Assembly: GCA_965220955.1 (NCBI GenBank)
Contig: CBDCRK010000047.1
Coordinates: forward strand, 114,411-178,410
Direction: 5' to 3'
DNA from: CBDCRK01 sp965220955
GTDB lineage: Bacteria > Desulfobacterota > Binatia > Bin18 > CBDCRK01
Length of the DNA stretch: 64,000 nucleotides
The position numbers and the translations under genes are program-made. The notes beneath the pieces were generated by a model that saw only the letters and a program-made list of their open reading frames with translations, was not told the DNA's origin and made no database searches. This document shows positions 53,207 to 61,223 of this stretch, in pieces. How positions within the stretch are numbered: the stretch's first letter is position 1; each line of letters starts with the position of its first letter.

Positions 53207-53545
53207 TTATTGAGCACCTCCGACGGGAATCCTAACAGTAACAGTCGACCCTTTCTCCAACTCGCTCGCCACCCTGATTGACTCGCCCAAAAGCTCAGCC
53301 CACCTCTTAGCAATGGGTAACCCTAAAACGGTATCACAGCAGGTCATAATCAGACTTTTCACATCGAATGGCTCAAGATGAACCTCCATCCGTCCTGCTT
53401 CAATCTTGGACAGATCCAGAAGTCCATTGATAAGCTACCAGAGATAATCAGCGCTTTCTTGGACCTTTCCCAGGTTATCGCGCTGGTGCTGCGCACTAAC
53501 AGGTCTCCGCATCCCGCTCAACAGTTGAAAAGCTCTAGAATTCTC
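53207..53545 (-). pseudogene. Relic of a sensor histidine kinase
   Basis: Minus strand: GMRRPVSAQHQRDNLGKVQE, SADYLW, a stop, then LINGLLDLSKIEAGRMEVHL (end of the dimerisation helices). EPFDVKSLIMTCCDTV follows and jumps directly to LGLPIAKRWAELLGESIRVA and GSTVTVRIPVGG (end of the ATPase domain). The N, G1 and F boxes are deleted. The start and the phospho-acceptor His are also missing. Confidence 0.75.
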
Positions 53546-53582
53546 TATGACATGTCCTGTGTGATGAGAACAGGAGGATATT

Positions 53583-53957
53583 ATGCGAGAACGAAGGGGT
53601 TGTACTCCAGATAGCGGTGGGGCGCCAGCACTCAAGGGAGAATGGGTCTCGATCTTTGTCCCGGACGATCATCCAGTGTTGCGCCTGAAGGGCGCTCTGG
53701 ATTGGGAGGCGATCACAGCGGTGATGGTCAAGCACTGGCGCGAGGCCAAAAAGAATGTAGATGAGGGGCGGAGGGTCGAACTGGCTTTGAGGAATCTCAA
53801 AGGGGGTGGAGTGAATGTGGCACAGGTAGGGATGGAGAAAGCCAGGGAAACGGATAGGCGCTATACAGACGGGTCTACACCCCAGACCCATGTTTGCCAA
53901 TGCTCTTACCTAAGATCAAGTTTAGCGTTGCTGGGAGCGGGAGGGCTCCTTCCTTAG
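53583..53957 (+). pseudogene. N-terminal remains of an IS5/IS1182-like transposase
   Basis: The frame reads FVPDDHPVLRLKGALDWEAI, the DHPxxRLxxALDW opening seen in IS5/IS1182-type transposases, followed by MVKHWREAKKNVDEG. After about 75 residues the similarity fades and the frame runs into unrelated sequence. No catalytic DDE residues or terminal repeats are visible. The exact IS family is uncertain. Confidence 0.5.
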
Positions 53958-54339
53958 TTGTGTAGTCATGGGTCACCTCAATGCCGTGGGCTCTGACTGT
54001 TTCCACAACCCTCAGAGGTATAGAGGGTACAGAATTCAGCCAGTGCTAGAGAATACAGGGATGCGTCTTGCAAGGCGGTAGAGGCAATGAGGTTGGACTG
54101 TAGATGGGAGACATATCATAACCTAACCACCATAGTGGTACTGACGATTATGTTCTGTACCACTATGGTCCGCTCATAGAGCAGGCGGGCACATCCGGCC
54201 CAAATCTGCGAAATTGCTTGGCGTATTGTATTTCCGCCCACGAAAGAAATTGCTGACTTCATCCTTTCCCCAAATGTAATAAGGGGGTTACTCCTTCTTG
54301 AGCGCTGCTATACTAACAACAAAACTCCGATTTCTTGCC
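53958..54339. other. Intergenic stretch with one hairpin
   Basis: About 380 bp. Apart from the hairpin at 54129-54169 nothing is recognised; the left half may be further transposase debris. Confidence 0.5.
54129..54169. repeat. 13-bp perfect hairpin ACCATAGTGGTAC
   Basis: ACCATAGTGGTAC at 54129-54141 is answered by its exact reverse complement at 54157-54169 across 15 bases. No T-run follows. It may be the end repeat of a lost element or an RNA structure. Confidence 0.65.
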
Positions 54340-56037
54340 CTAACTTCCTCCTGCCGTACTCTTTATAATCCGTCCCGGCAGTCCACCCTGATACTGGTTA
54401 TGAGCAAAGAGCATCTCACCACCCACAAAGGTGTAGGCAATACCCTCTGAACGCTCAATCAGGCGTGGCTTACCACCGGGAAGATCATTAACCCACTCAG
54501 AGGGGCAGGGTTTAATAGCAGTAGGGTCAAAGAGTACCAGGTCAGCATCCATGTCTGGAGCTACCCGTCCCTTGGTTTGCAGGTTTAGGAAATCGGCTGG
54601 CTCAGACGTCAGACGCCTCACTGCTTCTTCGAGCGTGAGTACCTGTCGTTTATGTACCCATTCATGCAGGGTGTAGGAAGGCAATCCCGCCTCACAATGC
54701 TGGTCTACATGGGCACCAGCGTCCGAGAGACCGATAAGAGTGTTAGGGAGGGTCAGCAACTCCCCCACAGCCTTGGGATCAGAATTAATGATCGACACCG
54801 TCACTCCTAGGTCCGTCCCTTCCTCAATGGCCAAGTCAAGGAGTGTGTCCACCGGGTCTTTATTCAAGTGGGTTGCAATCTCCTGGATGCTTTGGTTAAG
54901 AAGTGGCCGGTTCTTCTCACTTGCTATCCGCGTCACATGCATACGATCCCACTGGCTCCTGAAGACCAAACCGCGACCAGCCTTAAGATCTTCGCGGAAA
55001 GCCTGACGGAATTCAGGCGAACGGTACAAGGCCATTTGTTCCTCTGCTGTACGGTTAAAGGCTCCACGCCATGAGGGAAATTCAGAAAAAAGAAAAGGAC
55101 TACGTAAGGTATAGAACTGGATAATCGGGCGAGGGTTTACCTGGGGCGGAATACGCAGTCCTTTCTCCATGAACGGTTGCACTCGAGCTAGCATCTTCTC
55201 GCAGGCCCCGGGCATATCAGGGAAATATATTAAGGCAAGCCAGGTTACCGGCCGCTGGCTCTCCTGGGCCAGAAGCAAAAGAAGCTCAAGCTCTTCATCG
55301 CTAAGCATGCCGGCTTGGCGGGCAAGCGCAATCTCAATGACTCCTCTCTTCAGCTCTCGCATCACATGGGCTAAAGCCCTAAGCTCCTCTTTACTCGCCA
55401 AACGGCTGGCCAGAGGTTTTCCTTGATAGCCAATATGCCGGGGGATATGGCTAAGGGAGAAGCCATAGGCTCCTGCCTCCATGGCCTCACGAAAAATCTG
55501 GGTCATGCGTTGTATTTCTTGTGGATTGGCCACCCGCTCGGAAGCTGCTTCCCTCATGACATAAAAACGCAAGGCAGATAGCGGTACCAGAAATCCAGCG
55601 TTCAGACCCATCCCCCGCCTCTCAATGGCTGCCATATACTCAGGAAAACTCTCCCACTCCCACGACACGCCGTTGAGGAGTACGTCATAAGGCATGGCCT
55701 CAACATTGACCAAATCCCAGGCCATTATTTCTCTCTCTGCAGCCCGGCAAGGCGCCACCCCTACCCCACAGTTGCCCATAAGCACTGTGGTTATCCCATG
55801 CCAACAGGAGCTTGTGAGAATCGGGTCCCATGAGATTTGGGCATCATAGTGAGTGTGAATATCAATAAAGCCTGGGGCCAGAACAAGGCCATCGGCGTCT
55901 ATTTTTCTCTTTGCTCCTTCCAACCCTTTTCCTACGGCGGCAATTTTTCCTCCGTTGATTGCTACCGAGCCAGGATAGGTTGGGGTACCGGAACCATCGC
56001 AAATCTGGGCATTCTTAATCAGTACATCATAAGCCAT
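54340..56037 (-). CDS. N-acyl-D-amino-acid deacylase family amidohydrolase
   Basis: The 565-residue enzyme belongs to the D-aminoacylase group of the amidohydrolase superfamily. It shows MAYDVLIKNAQICDGSGTPT, LAPGFIDIHTHYDAQISWDP with the HxH zinc ligands, GNCGVGVAPCR with the bridging Cys typical of D-aminoacylase, GLSDAGAHVDQHCEA with the catalytic Asp, and the C-terminal FVGGEMLFAHNQYQGGLPGR. It hydrolyses N-acylated D-amino acids or related amides in the cytoplasm. ATG 56037 follows AGGAGG. It is the intact copy of a family with two decayed relatives in the window. Confidence 0.92.
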   Translation of the reverse strand: MAYDVLIKNAQICDGSGTPTYPGSVAINGGKIAAVGKGLEGAKRKIDADGLVLAPGFIDIHTHYDAQISWDPILTSSCWHGITTVLMGNCGVGVAPCRAAEREIMAWDLVNVEAMPYDVLLNGVSWEWESFPEYMAAIERRGMGLNAGFLVPLSALRFYVMREAASERVANPQEIQRMTQIFREAMEAGAYGFSLSHIPRHIGYQGKPLASRLASKEELRALAHVMRELKRGVIEIALARQAGMLSDEELELLLLLAQESQRPVTWLALIYFPDMPGACEKMLARVQPFMEKGLRIPPQVNPRPIIQFYTLRSPFLFSEFPSWRGAFNRTAEEQMALYRSPEFRQAFREDLKAGRGLVFRSQWDRMHVTRIASEKNRPLLNQSIQEIATHLNKDPVDTLLDLAIEEGTDLGVTVSIINSDPKAVGELLTLPNTLIGLSDAGAHVDQHCEAGLPSYTLHEWVHKRQVLTLEEAVRRLTSEPADFLNLQTKGRVAPDMDADLVLFDPTAIKPCPSEWVNDLPGGKPRLIERSEGIAYTFVGGEMLFAHNQYQGGLPGRIIKSTAGGS

Positions 56038-56076
56038 GATCTTCCTCCTTTTCTTGGTAAGCATGCTAAAAGCTAA

Positions 56077-56795
56077 TTATGCCTTCCCGTACACCGGAAT
56101 AAAGGCGCCGCTAATAATCTGTGAGTCTTCACTGCAAAGAAAAACCATTACCTTAGCAATCTTTGCTGGTGGTACCCACTTGGAGTGATCGCGGCTAGGC
56201 ATAGCCTTACGGTTGGCTCAGTATCAAATGGTGCTGGGAGCAATAGCATTTACGGTAATGTTGTCCTCCAGGACCTCCTCGGCCAGGGAGCAAACAAAGG
56301 TAATGAGGGCACCTTGGGCCACCTCATAAGCAGCAAAATCTACAGCTCCCAGTACCCCGGTACGGGAGGAGACGCACACAATTCTGCCCCAGTTATGCTT
56401 CTTCATCTCTGGCACTGCCGTCTTACAGCACAAAAAGGCGGTCTTTAGGTTGAGATTGAGCACGGCCTCCCAGTCTTTTTCTTCGGTTTCCGCCACAGAA
56501 AAACCTCCCCAGAAGCCACCTATCAGATTCACCAGAATGTCGATCTTGCCGTGTTTGCTCACTATCTGTTGCACCAGAGTGTTGACATGATTCTTTTGGC
56601 CAAAGTCAACATTAGGAACCTCAAGCCAGGCCTTGAGGTCTCCCACCTGATTCTCTAAAAGCGGAACTTCCTCAGGAACAACGTAAGGAGCAATAACCGC
56701 TGCTCCTTACCACAAAAATGCTTCTCTTACGGCTCTGCCCAAAGCCCCGCTACTACCGGTAACAATGGCGCTACCCGTCCCTCTAAGCGACCCAT
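56077..56795 (-). pseudogene. Short-chain dehydrogenase with several lesions
   Basis: Minus-strand pieces in three frames give an SDR from start to end: IVTGSSGALGRAVREAF, then a stop after LW. A long frame follows with KIDILVNLIGGFWGGFSVAE, GRIVCVSSRTG (Ser) and DFAAYEVAQGALITF. A one-base insertion then breaks APSTI/DTEANRKA, and the C-terminus is HSKWVPPAKIAKVMVFLCSE. The catalytic YxxxK reads YEVAQ, so the Lys is also lost. Clearly inactive. Confidence 0.8.
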
Positions 56796-56812
56796 AAAAG
56801 ATTCCTCCATGG

Positions 56813-56832
56813 ATTCCCGCTTACGCGGGAAT
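56813..56832 (-). repeat. ATTCCCGC-palindrome repeat (dRS3-like), copy 2
   Basis: ATTCCCGC-TTAC-GCGGGAAT followed by GACAG; its reverse complement aligns with copy 1 at 36471-36490 including the flanking GTC and ATCCA/ATCTA. Confidence 0.75.
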
Positions 56833-56920
56833 GACAGCTAGTGTAATCGCAGGTTCCAAACCCACCCCTACCTGCCCCTGGCAGCTTGGCGGCAGAGGAT
56901 AAAGAGCCCGGGTAGGCTCA

Positions 56921-57274
56921 TTATGCCCGGGCAAAAATCTGCACAATATTCCCTTCCGGGTCCTTAGCCGTAAAATAGCTCCCGTGACCTCCCATATCTA
57001 CAATGTCATTTACGCTCACACCATTCTGTATGAACTTTTCACGAGTCTCCATAAGATTATCCACCTCAAACACCATGGTTCCTCCACCCCCTGGTGGCAC
57101 CGTTCCCTGGGTGGGATCAGCAAGGGCCACGGCCACACCATTGACATCAAATTGGGTCCAACGGTCGCCATCACGAAACTTAATATTGAGCCCCAGCAAG
57201 TCCTGGTAGAAAGCCACTGCCTTGTCCATGTCCTTAATGACATAATACGCACTGGAAAACTTTTTTACTGCCAT
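56921..57274 (-). CDS. VOC-superfamily protein
   Basis: The 117-residue protein reads KFSSAYYVIKDMDKAVAFYQ with LLGLNIKFRDGD, then GGGTMVFEVDNLMETREKF and YFTAKDPEGNIVQIFARA, a complete VOC fold. The C-terminal ligand position that is usually Glu is Gln in IVQIF, so it may bind metal poorly or use a different mechanism. ATG 57274 follows AGGAGG. Substrate unknown. Confidence 0.87.
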   Translation of the reverse strand: MAVKKFSSAYYVIKDMDKAVAFYQDLLGLNIKFRDGDRWTQFDVNGVAVALADPTQGTVPPGGGGTMVFEVDNLMETREKFIQNGVSVNDIVDMGGHGSYFTAKDPEGNIVQIFARA

Positions 57275-57426
57275 GAGACATCCTCCTTCCCTTCACTAGA
57301 GACTCCCTTGCTTTTACTGCAAAACCCTTCCGCAGGCAAGAAAACCAGCCAAGCCCCCTTCTCTCTAATACCAGCTAATATTCGCTACGCTCAGGGCAAA
57401 GGGGTTACGGGATAGAGCCGGCCCCG

Positions 57427-57487
57427 TTCGTGCTGAGCTTGTCGAAGCACAAACACACCAGGGCACAGTTGAATAACGATTTGGTAT
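57427..57487 (+). repeat. Dispersed repeat, copy B
   Basis: TTCGTGCTGAGCTTGTCGAAGCAC-type palindrome (57427-57450) followed by CAGTTGAATAACGATTTGGT, matching copy A at 36338-36395 in order and orientation. Confidence 0.65.
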
Positions 57488-57532
57488 AATTCTGCCTTGC
57501 TCCATCTAGGCTACGGAGAGAATCGCCAGCCC

Positions 57533-57682
57533 TTAATGGGTAGACGGCAATGGGCAGGCCTGCAAAGCTTCTTCCCCACTGGAGGCAGTGGTGACGTCGT
57601 AGCCCGTAAGGGTTAGTAATTCACTGGCAAGGTCACGGACGCTTGTTTTATCATCCACAAAGAGGATTTTTTCTCCTACCAT
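57533..57682 (-). pseudogene. N-terminal fragment of a response-regulator receiver domain
   Basis: From ATG 57682 the frame reads MVGEKILFVDDKTSVRDLAS then LTLTGYDVTTASSGEEALQA and stops after 49 residues. The acidic pocket (FVDD) is present but the phospho-acceptor Asp and the rest of the domain are gone. With the kinase relic at 53.2 kb it suggests a lost two-component system. Confidence 0.72.
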
Positions 57683-57911
57683 GTTCTCTACCTCCCTTTG
57701 TGTCTATTCACTCCCCTTCCACACTAAAACCCCGCCCTGTTTATGAAAATCGTCAAGCTGTTTGTGATGATACTAATAAAGATACGCTATCTAGTAATCG
57801 AACAAAGACAGGAATTGACACCGACCCATACCTAAGGATAGCCTTCACTTTTGACACAGAGTTTATACTAGCCCACTAAGGCCCTGGAGTTTGGTGGACA
57901 AGGAGGAAAGG

Positions 57912-59240
57912 ATGATATGTACGAAGCGTTCTCTATGGACCCATCTAATAATCTTTATCGGAGTATTGTTAGGAGGGTTAGTATCGGTCTCATGGGCCGA
58001 TGAGACCTGCCAGTCTCCATATATGCCTAAGATCACCGGGCAGGAAGACTATGTCTATGTATGGACTCTAGGCATGGAAGGAGTGGGTGATGGCTCGGAT
58101 AAGCTAGTAACTGTTGGCGTTAATCCTAATTCAGATAACTATGGCAAGGTGGTGTCTAGCATTTCGGTAGAGGGCCGTCATGAGGCCCACCACGGCGGCT
58201 TCACCGATGATCGCCGTTATCTCTGGATGGGCGGGCTTGATGACAGCATGATCTATGTCTTTGACATAGCTGCCGATCCGGCAAAGCCAAAGCTGAGCAA
58301 AACCCTTGACTCGTTTGAAAAGGATAGCAATGGCGTTGTGGGCCCGCATACCATGTATGCCCTGCCCGGCCGCATGCTGATTACTGGCCTGTCCAACTCT
58401 ACGGATCATGGCGGCAAAACCGCCCTGGTCGAATACAACAACGATGGGAAATACATCCAGACCCTGTGGTTGCCAGAGGAGGCCGAATACGGCTATGACG
58501 TGCGCGTCCAACCTCGTCTCAACCGTATGCTCACCTCCTCATTCACCGGTTGGAACAATTATATGATGGACTTTGGCCAGATGCTGGCCGATCAAGAAGC
58601 CATGAAGCGCTTTGGCAGCACCATGGTTCTGTGGGACTACCACGCCCGAAAGCCCTTGCAGGTCTTCCAAGTGCCCGGCGCACCTCTGGAAATCCGCTGG
58701 GCCCTGCAACCCCGTCACAACTATGCGTTTAGCACTACTGCGCTTACCTCCCAGCTGTGGCTGATCAACCAGAAAAACGACGGCACATTTGAGGCCAAGG
58801 CCATAGCCGACATTGGAGATCCGGCCAAGATACCACTCCCGGTAGACATTAGCCTCTCGGCCGACGACCGCTACCTGTTTGTTGACTCTTTTATGGACGG
58901 CACCTGCCGGGTATTTAATGTCTCGGACCCCCACAATCCCAAAGTTATTCATGAGCAGAAGATTGGTACACAACTCAACATGGTATCACAGTCCTGGGAC
59001 GGTAAGCGGGTGTATTTTACCTCTTCGCTGCTGGCCAACTGGGACAAAAAAGGCGAGGACAACGAGCAGTTTTTTAAGGCCTACGCCTGGGACGGGACCG
59101 AGCTCACCCATCAGTTCACAATTGATTTCATCAAAGAAGGCCTGGGACGTTCCCACTTTATGCGCTTTGGGCAGGAGCAGTTCTACAAGAACCAGATCTT
59201 TACCCAGGTCGAGGGCGACCCCAGAATGGCCAAGCAGTAG
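57912..59240 (+). CDS. mtoX: Methanethiol oxidase (SBP56 / selenium-binding-protein family), exported
   Basis: The protein of about 442 residues matches the SBP56/methanethiol oxidase family throughout: MPKITGQEDYVYVWTLGMEG, RHEAHHGGFTDDRRYLWMGG, GPHTMYALPGRMLITGLSN, GYDVRVQPRLNRMLTSSFTG and NMVSQSWDGKRVYFTSSL. Characterised members oxidise methanethiol with oxygen to formaldehyde, hydrogen sulphide and hydrogen peroxide, using copper. A Sec signal peptide (LIIFIGVLLGGLVSVSWA) puts it in the periplasm. ATG 57912 is chosen because AGGAGG is at 57901-57906; GTG/TTG upstream are less likely. The next gene carries SCO1 and MauG domains, the known neighbours of mtoX, which supports the role. Confidence 0.9.
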   Translation: MICTKRSLWTHLIIFIGVLLGGLVSVSWADETCQSPYMPKITGQEDYVYVWTLGMEGVGDGSDKLVTVGVNPNSDNYGKVVSSISVEGRHEAHHGGFTDDRRYLWMGGLDDSMIYVFDIAADPAKPKLSKTLDSFEKDSNGVVGPHTMYALPGRMLITGLSNSTDHGGKTALVEYNNDGKYIQTLWLPEEAEYGYDVRVQPRLNRMLTSSFTGWNNYMMDFGQMLADQEAMKRFGSTMVLWDYHARKPLQVFQVPGAPLEIRWALQPRHNYAFSTTALTSQLWLINQKNDGTFEAKAIADIGDPAKIPLPVDISLSADDRYLFVDSFMDGTCRVFNVSDPHNPKVIHEQKIGTQLNMVSQSWDGKRVYFTSSLLANWDKKGEDNEQFFKAYAWDGTELTHQFTIDFIKEGLGRSHFMRFGQEQFYKNQIFTQVEGDPRMAKQ

Positions 59241-59327
59241 GTATAGAGATCAGCTTAAAGAACCTTAAGGCTGCCGTACCTCTTTGTAGCTAACTGGGGT
59301 AAGGCAGTATAATAGTCAGGATTAATC

Positions 59328-61181
59328 ATGCGCGGTGCTCTGGCTGTTGCCCTACTCGTACTGGTAGCCCTGGGGCTTACCAGCTCTACCGCAGCGCAAC
59401 CCGTCAGCAAAGAAGGCCAGCCAGCACCACATAATGCCCCACACCGGCAGAAGCAACCTGATAAGCAACCTGATAAGCAACCTGGGAATTTCTCCCAGCT
59501 GGTTTATACCTATATCAAGGGAACTTTTAGCCCAGAATTCGAGCCACCGGCTCCCGGCACTTATAACCTCCCGGTTATTGACCTGGTAAGCAACCACCCG
59601 GTGCTGGATCCGACCGGGAGGCGCATCGGGCTGCTTAACCTCAAAGAAGGAAAAATTGCCGTCATTGCCTTCATCTATACCTCGTGCGCCGAGGTCACAG
59701 GTTGCCCCCTGGCTATGGGAGTGCTGGAGCGTCTTGATCGGATGCTGGCAAAACAAGCCCAATTGGCCCAGAGGGTCTCCCTGTTTTCTATCAGTTTTGA
59801 CCCGGAGCGAGATACTCCGAAGCGCATGAAGACTGTACGCACCTTATTAAAGCCACGCTCAGATTGGTACTTTCTTACCAGCGCAACCACAACTGAGCTA
59901 CAACCCTTGCTAGAAGACTTTAACCAGCCAGTAGCCAAGCTGTTCTACCCGGATGGAACCTGGAGTGGACTGTTTCGTCATGTACTAAAGGTTTTCCTGG
60001 TGGATGAAGACAACGATATCAGGAACATTTACAGTACCGGTTTCTTAAACCCTCAGCTAGTTATGAACGACATCCAGACCCTGCTACTGGAAAAGGAAAA
60101 GCTGACCCTAATCCCCGCTCAGGGCCTACCGAGTCCGGTTCCGGTGCCAGAAGACAATCTCCTGACCAGAAAGAAAGTAGACCTGGGAGGCCGTCTCTTT
60201 TTTGACCGACGGCTCTCCCCTAATAACACCCTGTCGTGTGCCATGTGTCATTTGCCTGAGCAGGGATTTACTTCTAATGAGCTGCGTCTAGCAGTAGGGA
60301 TCCATGGCCAGTCCGGGCGGAGAAACTCACCCTCTTTATATAACGTGGCCTACCAGCGTTCTCTTTTTCATGATGGGCGCGCCGCTACCCTGGAGGAGCA
60401 GATCCGCTTTCCCCTGACTAACCCGGTGGAAATGGGCAACCCCTCCATGGGTTATGTAGTGGACAAAGTGAGAAAGCTCCCCGGTTATAAAGAGCTGTTT
60501 CTTGCGGCGTTTGGGGAAGGTGCGAGTGTGGAGACCTTGAGCAAGGCCATTGCCAGCTTTGAGCGAACCCTACTTTCCGCTAACTCTCCCTTTGATCGTT
60601 GGTATTTTGGTGGGGAAGAAAAAGCAGTGACTGCTCGGGCTAAAGAAGGGTTTGCCATCTTTACGGGTAAGGGGGGGTGTGATTCCTGCCATACCGTGGG
60701 GAAAGAGGTTGCCTTGTTTACTGACCAGGGGTTCCACAACACGGGGGTAGCCGAGCTCAAGCTTATCCCGGAAAAGGAGGTCGAGGTCAGACTAGCCGAA
60801 GGTTTCACCATCAAAATGCCCCGGGCTCAGCTTAATACGGTCCTGACCCCGTCGGCTAAGGACCTCGGCCGCTATGAGGTCACTCAGGACCCCCTAGACC
60901 GCTGGCGTTATAAGACCCCGTCTCTGCGCAACGTGGCCCTAACGGCTCCCTATATGCACAACGGGGTACTGCTCACTTTGGCGGAAGTAGTCAACTACTA
61001 TGATCAAGGCGGGACAGAAGCCGAGGGTCAGGACCCAAAGATCCAACCCTTAGAATTGACAATGCGCGAGAAACAGGCGCTCATTGACTTTCTGAAAAGC
61101 CTCACTGGAGACAACATCCAAACTTTAGCCAGGGAAACCTTAACCCACGCCAAGCTAGTAAAAAAGATTCCCCTGCCATAA
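59328..61181 (+). CDS. SCO1 - MauG/di-haem peroxidase fusion protein, exported
   Basis: The 617-residue protein has a signal peptide (LAVALLVLVALGLTSSTAAQ), a low-complexity linker with a repeated DKQP unit, and then two domains. Residues about 75-260 are SCO1/SenC-like: VIAFIYTSCAEVTGCPLAMG, where the usual CxxxC copper site is Cx5C, SISFDPERDTPKRM and the later His in GLFRHVLKVFLVDE. Residues about 285-600 are a MauG/cytochrome c peroxidase: GGRLFFDRRLSPNNTLSCAM with haem site CAMCH, RNSPSLYNVAYQ, FHDGRAATLEEQ and second haem site CDSCH. In methanethiol-oxidising bacteria SCO1 and MauG are separate genes next to mtoX; here they are one chain 87 bp downstream. Expected role: copper delivery to, and maturation of, MtoX, or removal of its peroxide. 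Confidence 0.9.
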   Translation: MRGALAVALLVLVALGLTSSTAAQPVSKEGQPAPHNAPHRQKQPDKQPDKQPGNFSQLVYTYIKGTFSPEFEPPAPGTYNLPVIDLVSNHPVLDPTGRRIGLLNLKEGKIAVIAFIYTSCAEVTGCPLAMGVLERLDRMLAKQAQLAQRVSLFSISFDPERDTPKRMKTVRTLLKPRSDWYFLTSATTTELQPLLEDFNQPVAKLFYPDGTWSGLFRHVLKVFLVDEDNDIRNIYSTGFLNPQLVMNDIQTLLLEKEKLTLIPAQGLPSPVPVPEDNLLTRKKVDLGGRLFFDRRLSPNNTLSCAMCHLPEQGFTSNELRLAVGIHGQSGRRNSPSLYNVAYQRSLFHDGRAATLEEQIRFPLTNPVEMGNPSMGYVVDKVRKLPGYKELFLAAFGEGASVETLSKAIASFERTLLSANSPFDRWYFGGEEKAVTARAKEGFAIFTGKGGCDSCHTVGKEVALFTDQGFHNTGVAELKLIPEKEVEVRLAEGFTIKMPRAQLNTVLTPSAKDLGRYEVTQDPLDRWRYKTPSLRNVALTAPYMHNGVLLTLAEVVNYYDQGGTEAEGQDPKIQPLELTMREKQALIDFLKSLTGDNIQTLARETLTHAKLVKKIPLP

Positions 61182-61223
61182 TTTCCCCTCTAGGGAATCA
61201 CCACAGGGCCAGCTAGTAGAAGC

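Noticed and set aside
54740..55006. Long open frames on the plus strand opposite the amidohydrolase, and similar antisense frames elsewhere
   Set aside because: They mirror the codon pattern of the real gene, show no motif or ribosome site, and are shadows.
57820..57870. TTGACA words before mtoX as a promoter
   Set aside because: No -10 box at an acceptable spacing for either TTGACA copy; not annotated.
59440..59490. Repeated AAGCAACCTGAT units as a minisatellite or CRISPR-like array
   Set aside because: Only two to three 12-bp units, in frame inside the coding linker of the SCO1-MauG protein (repeated DKQP).
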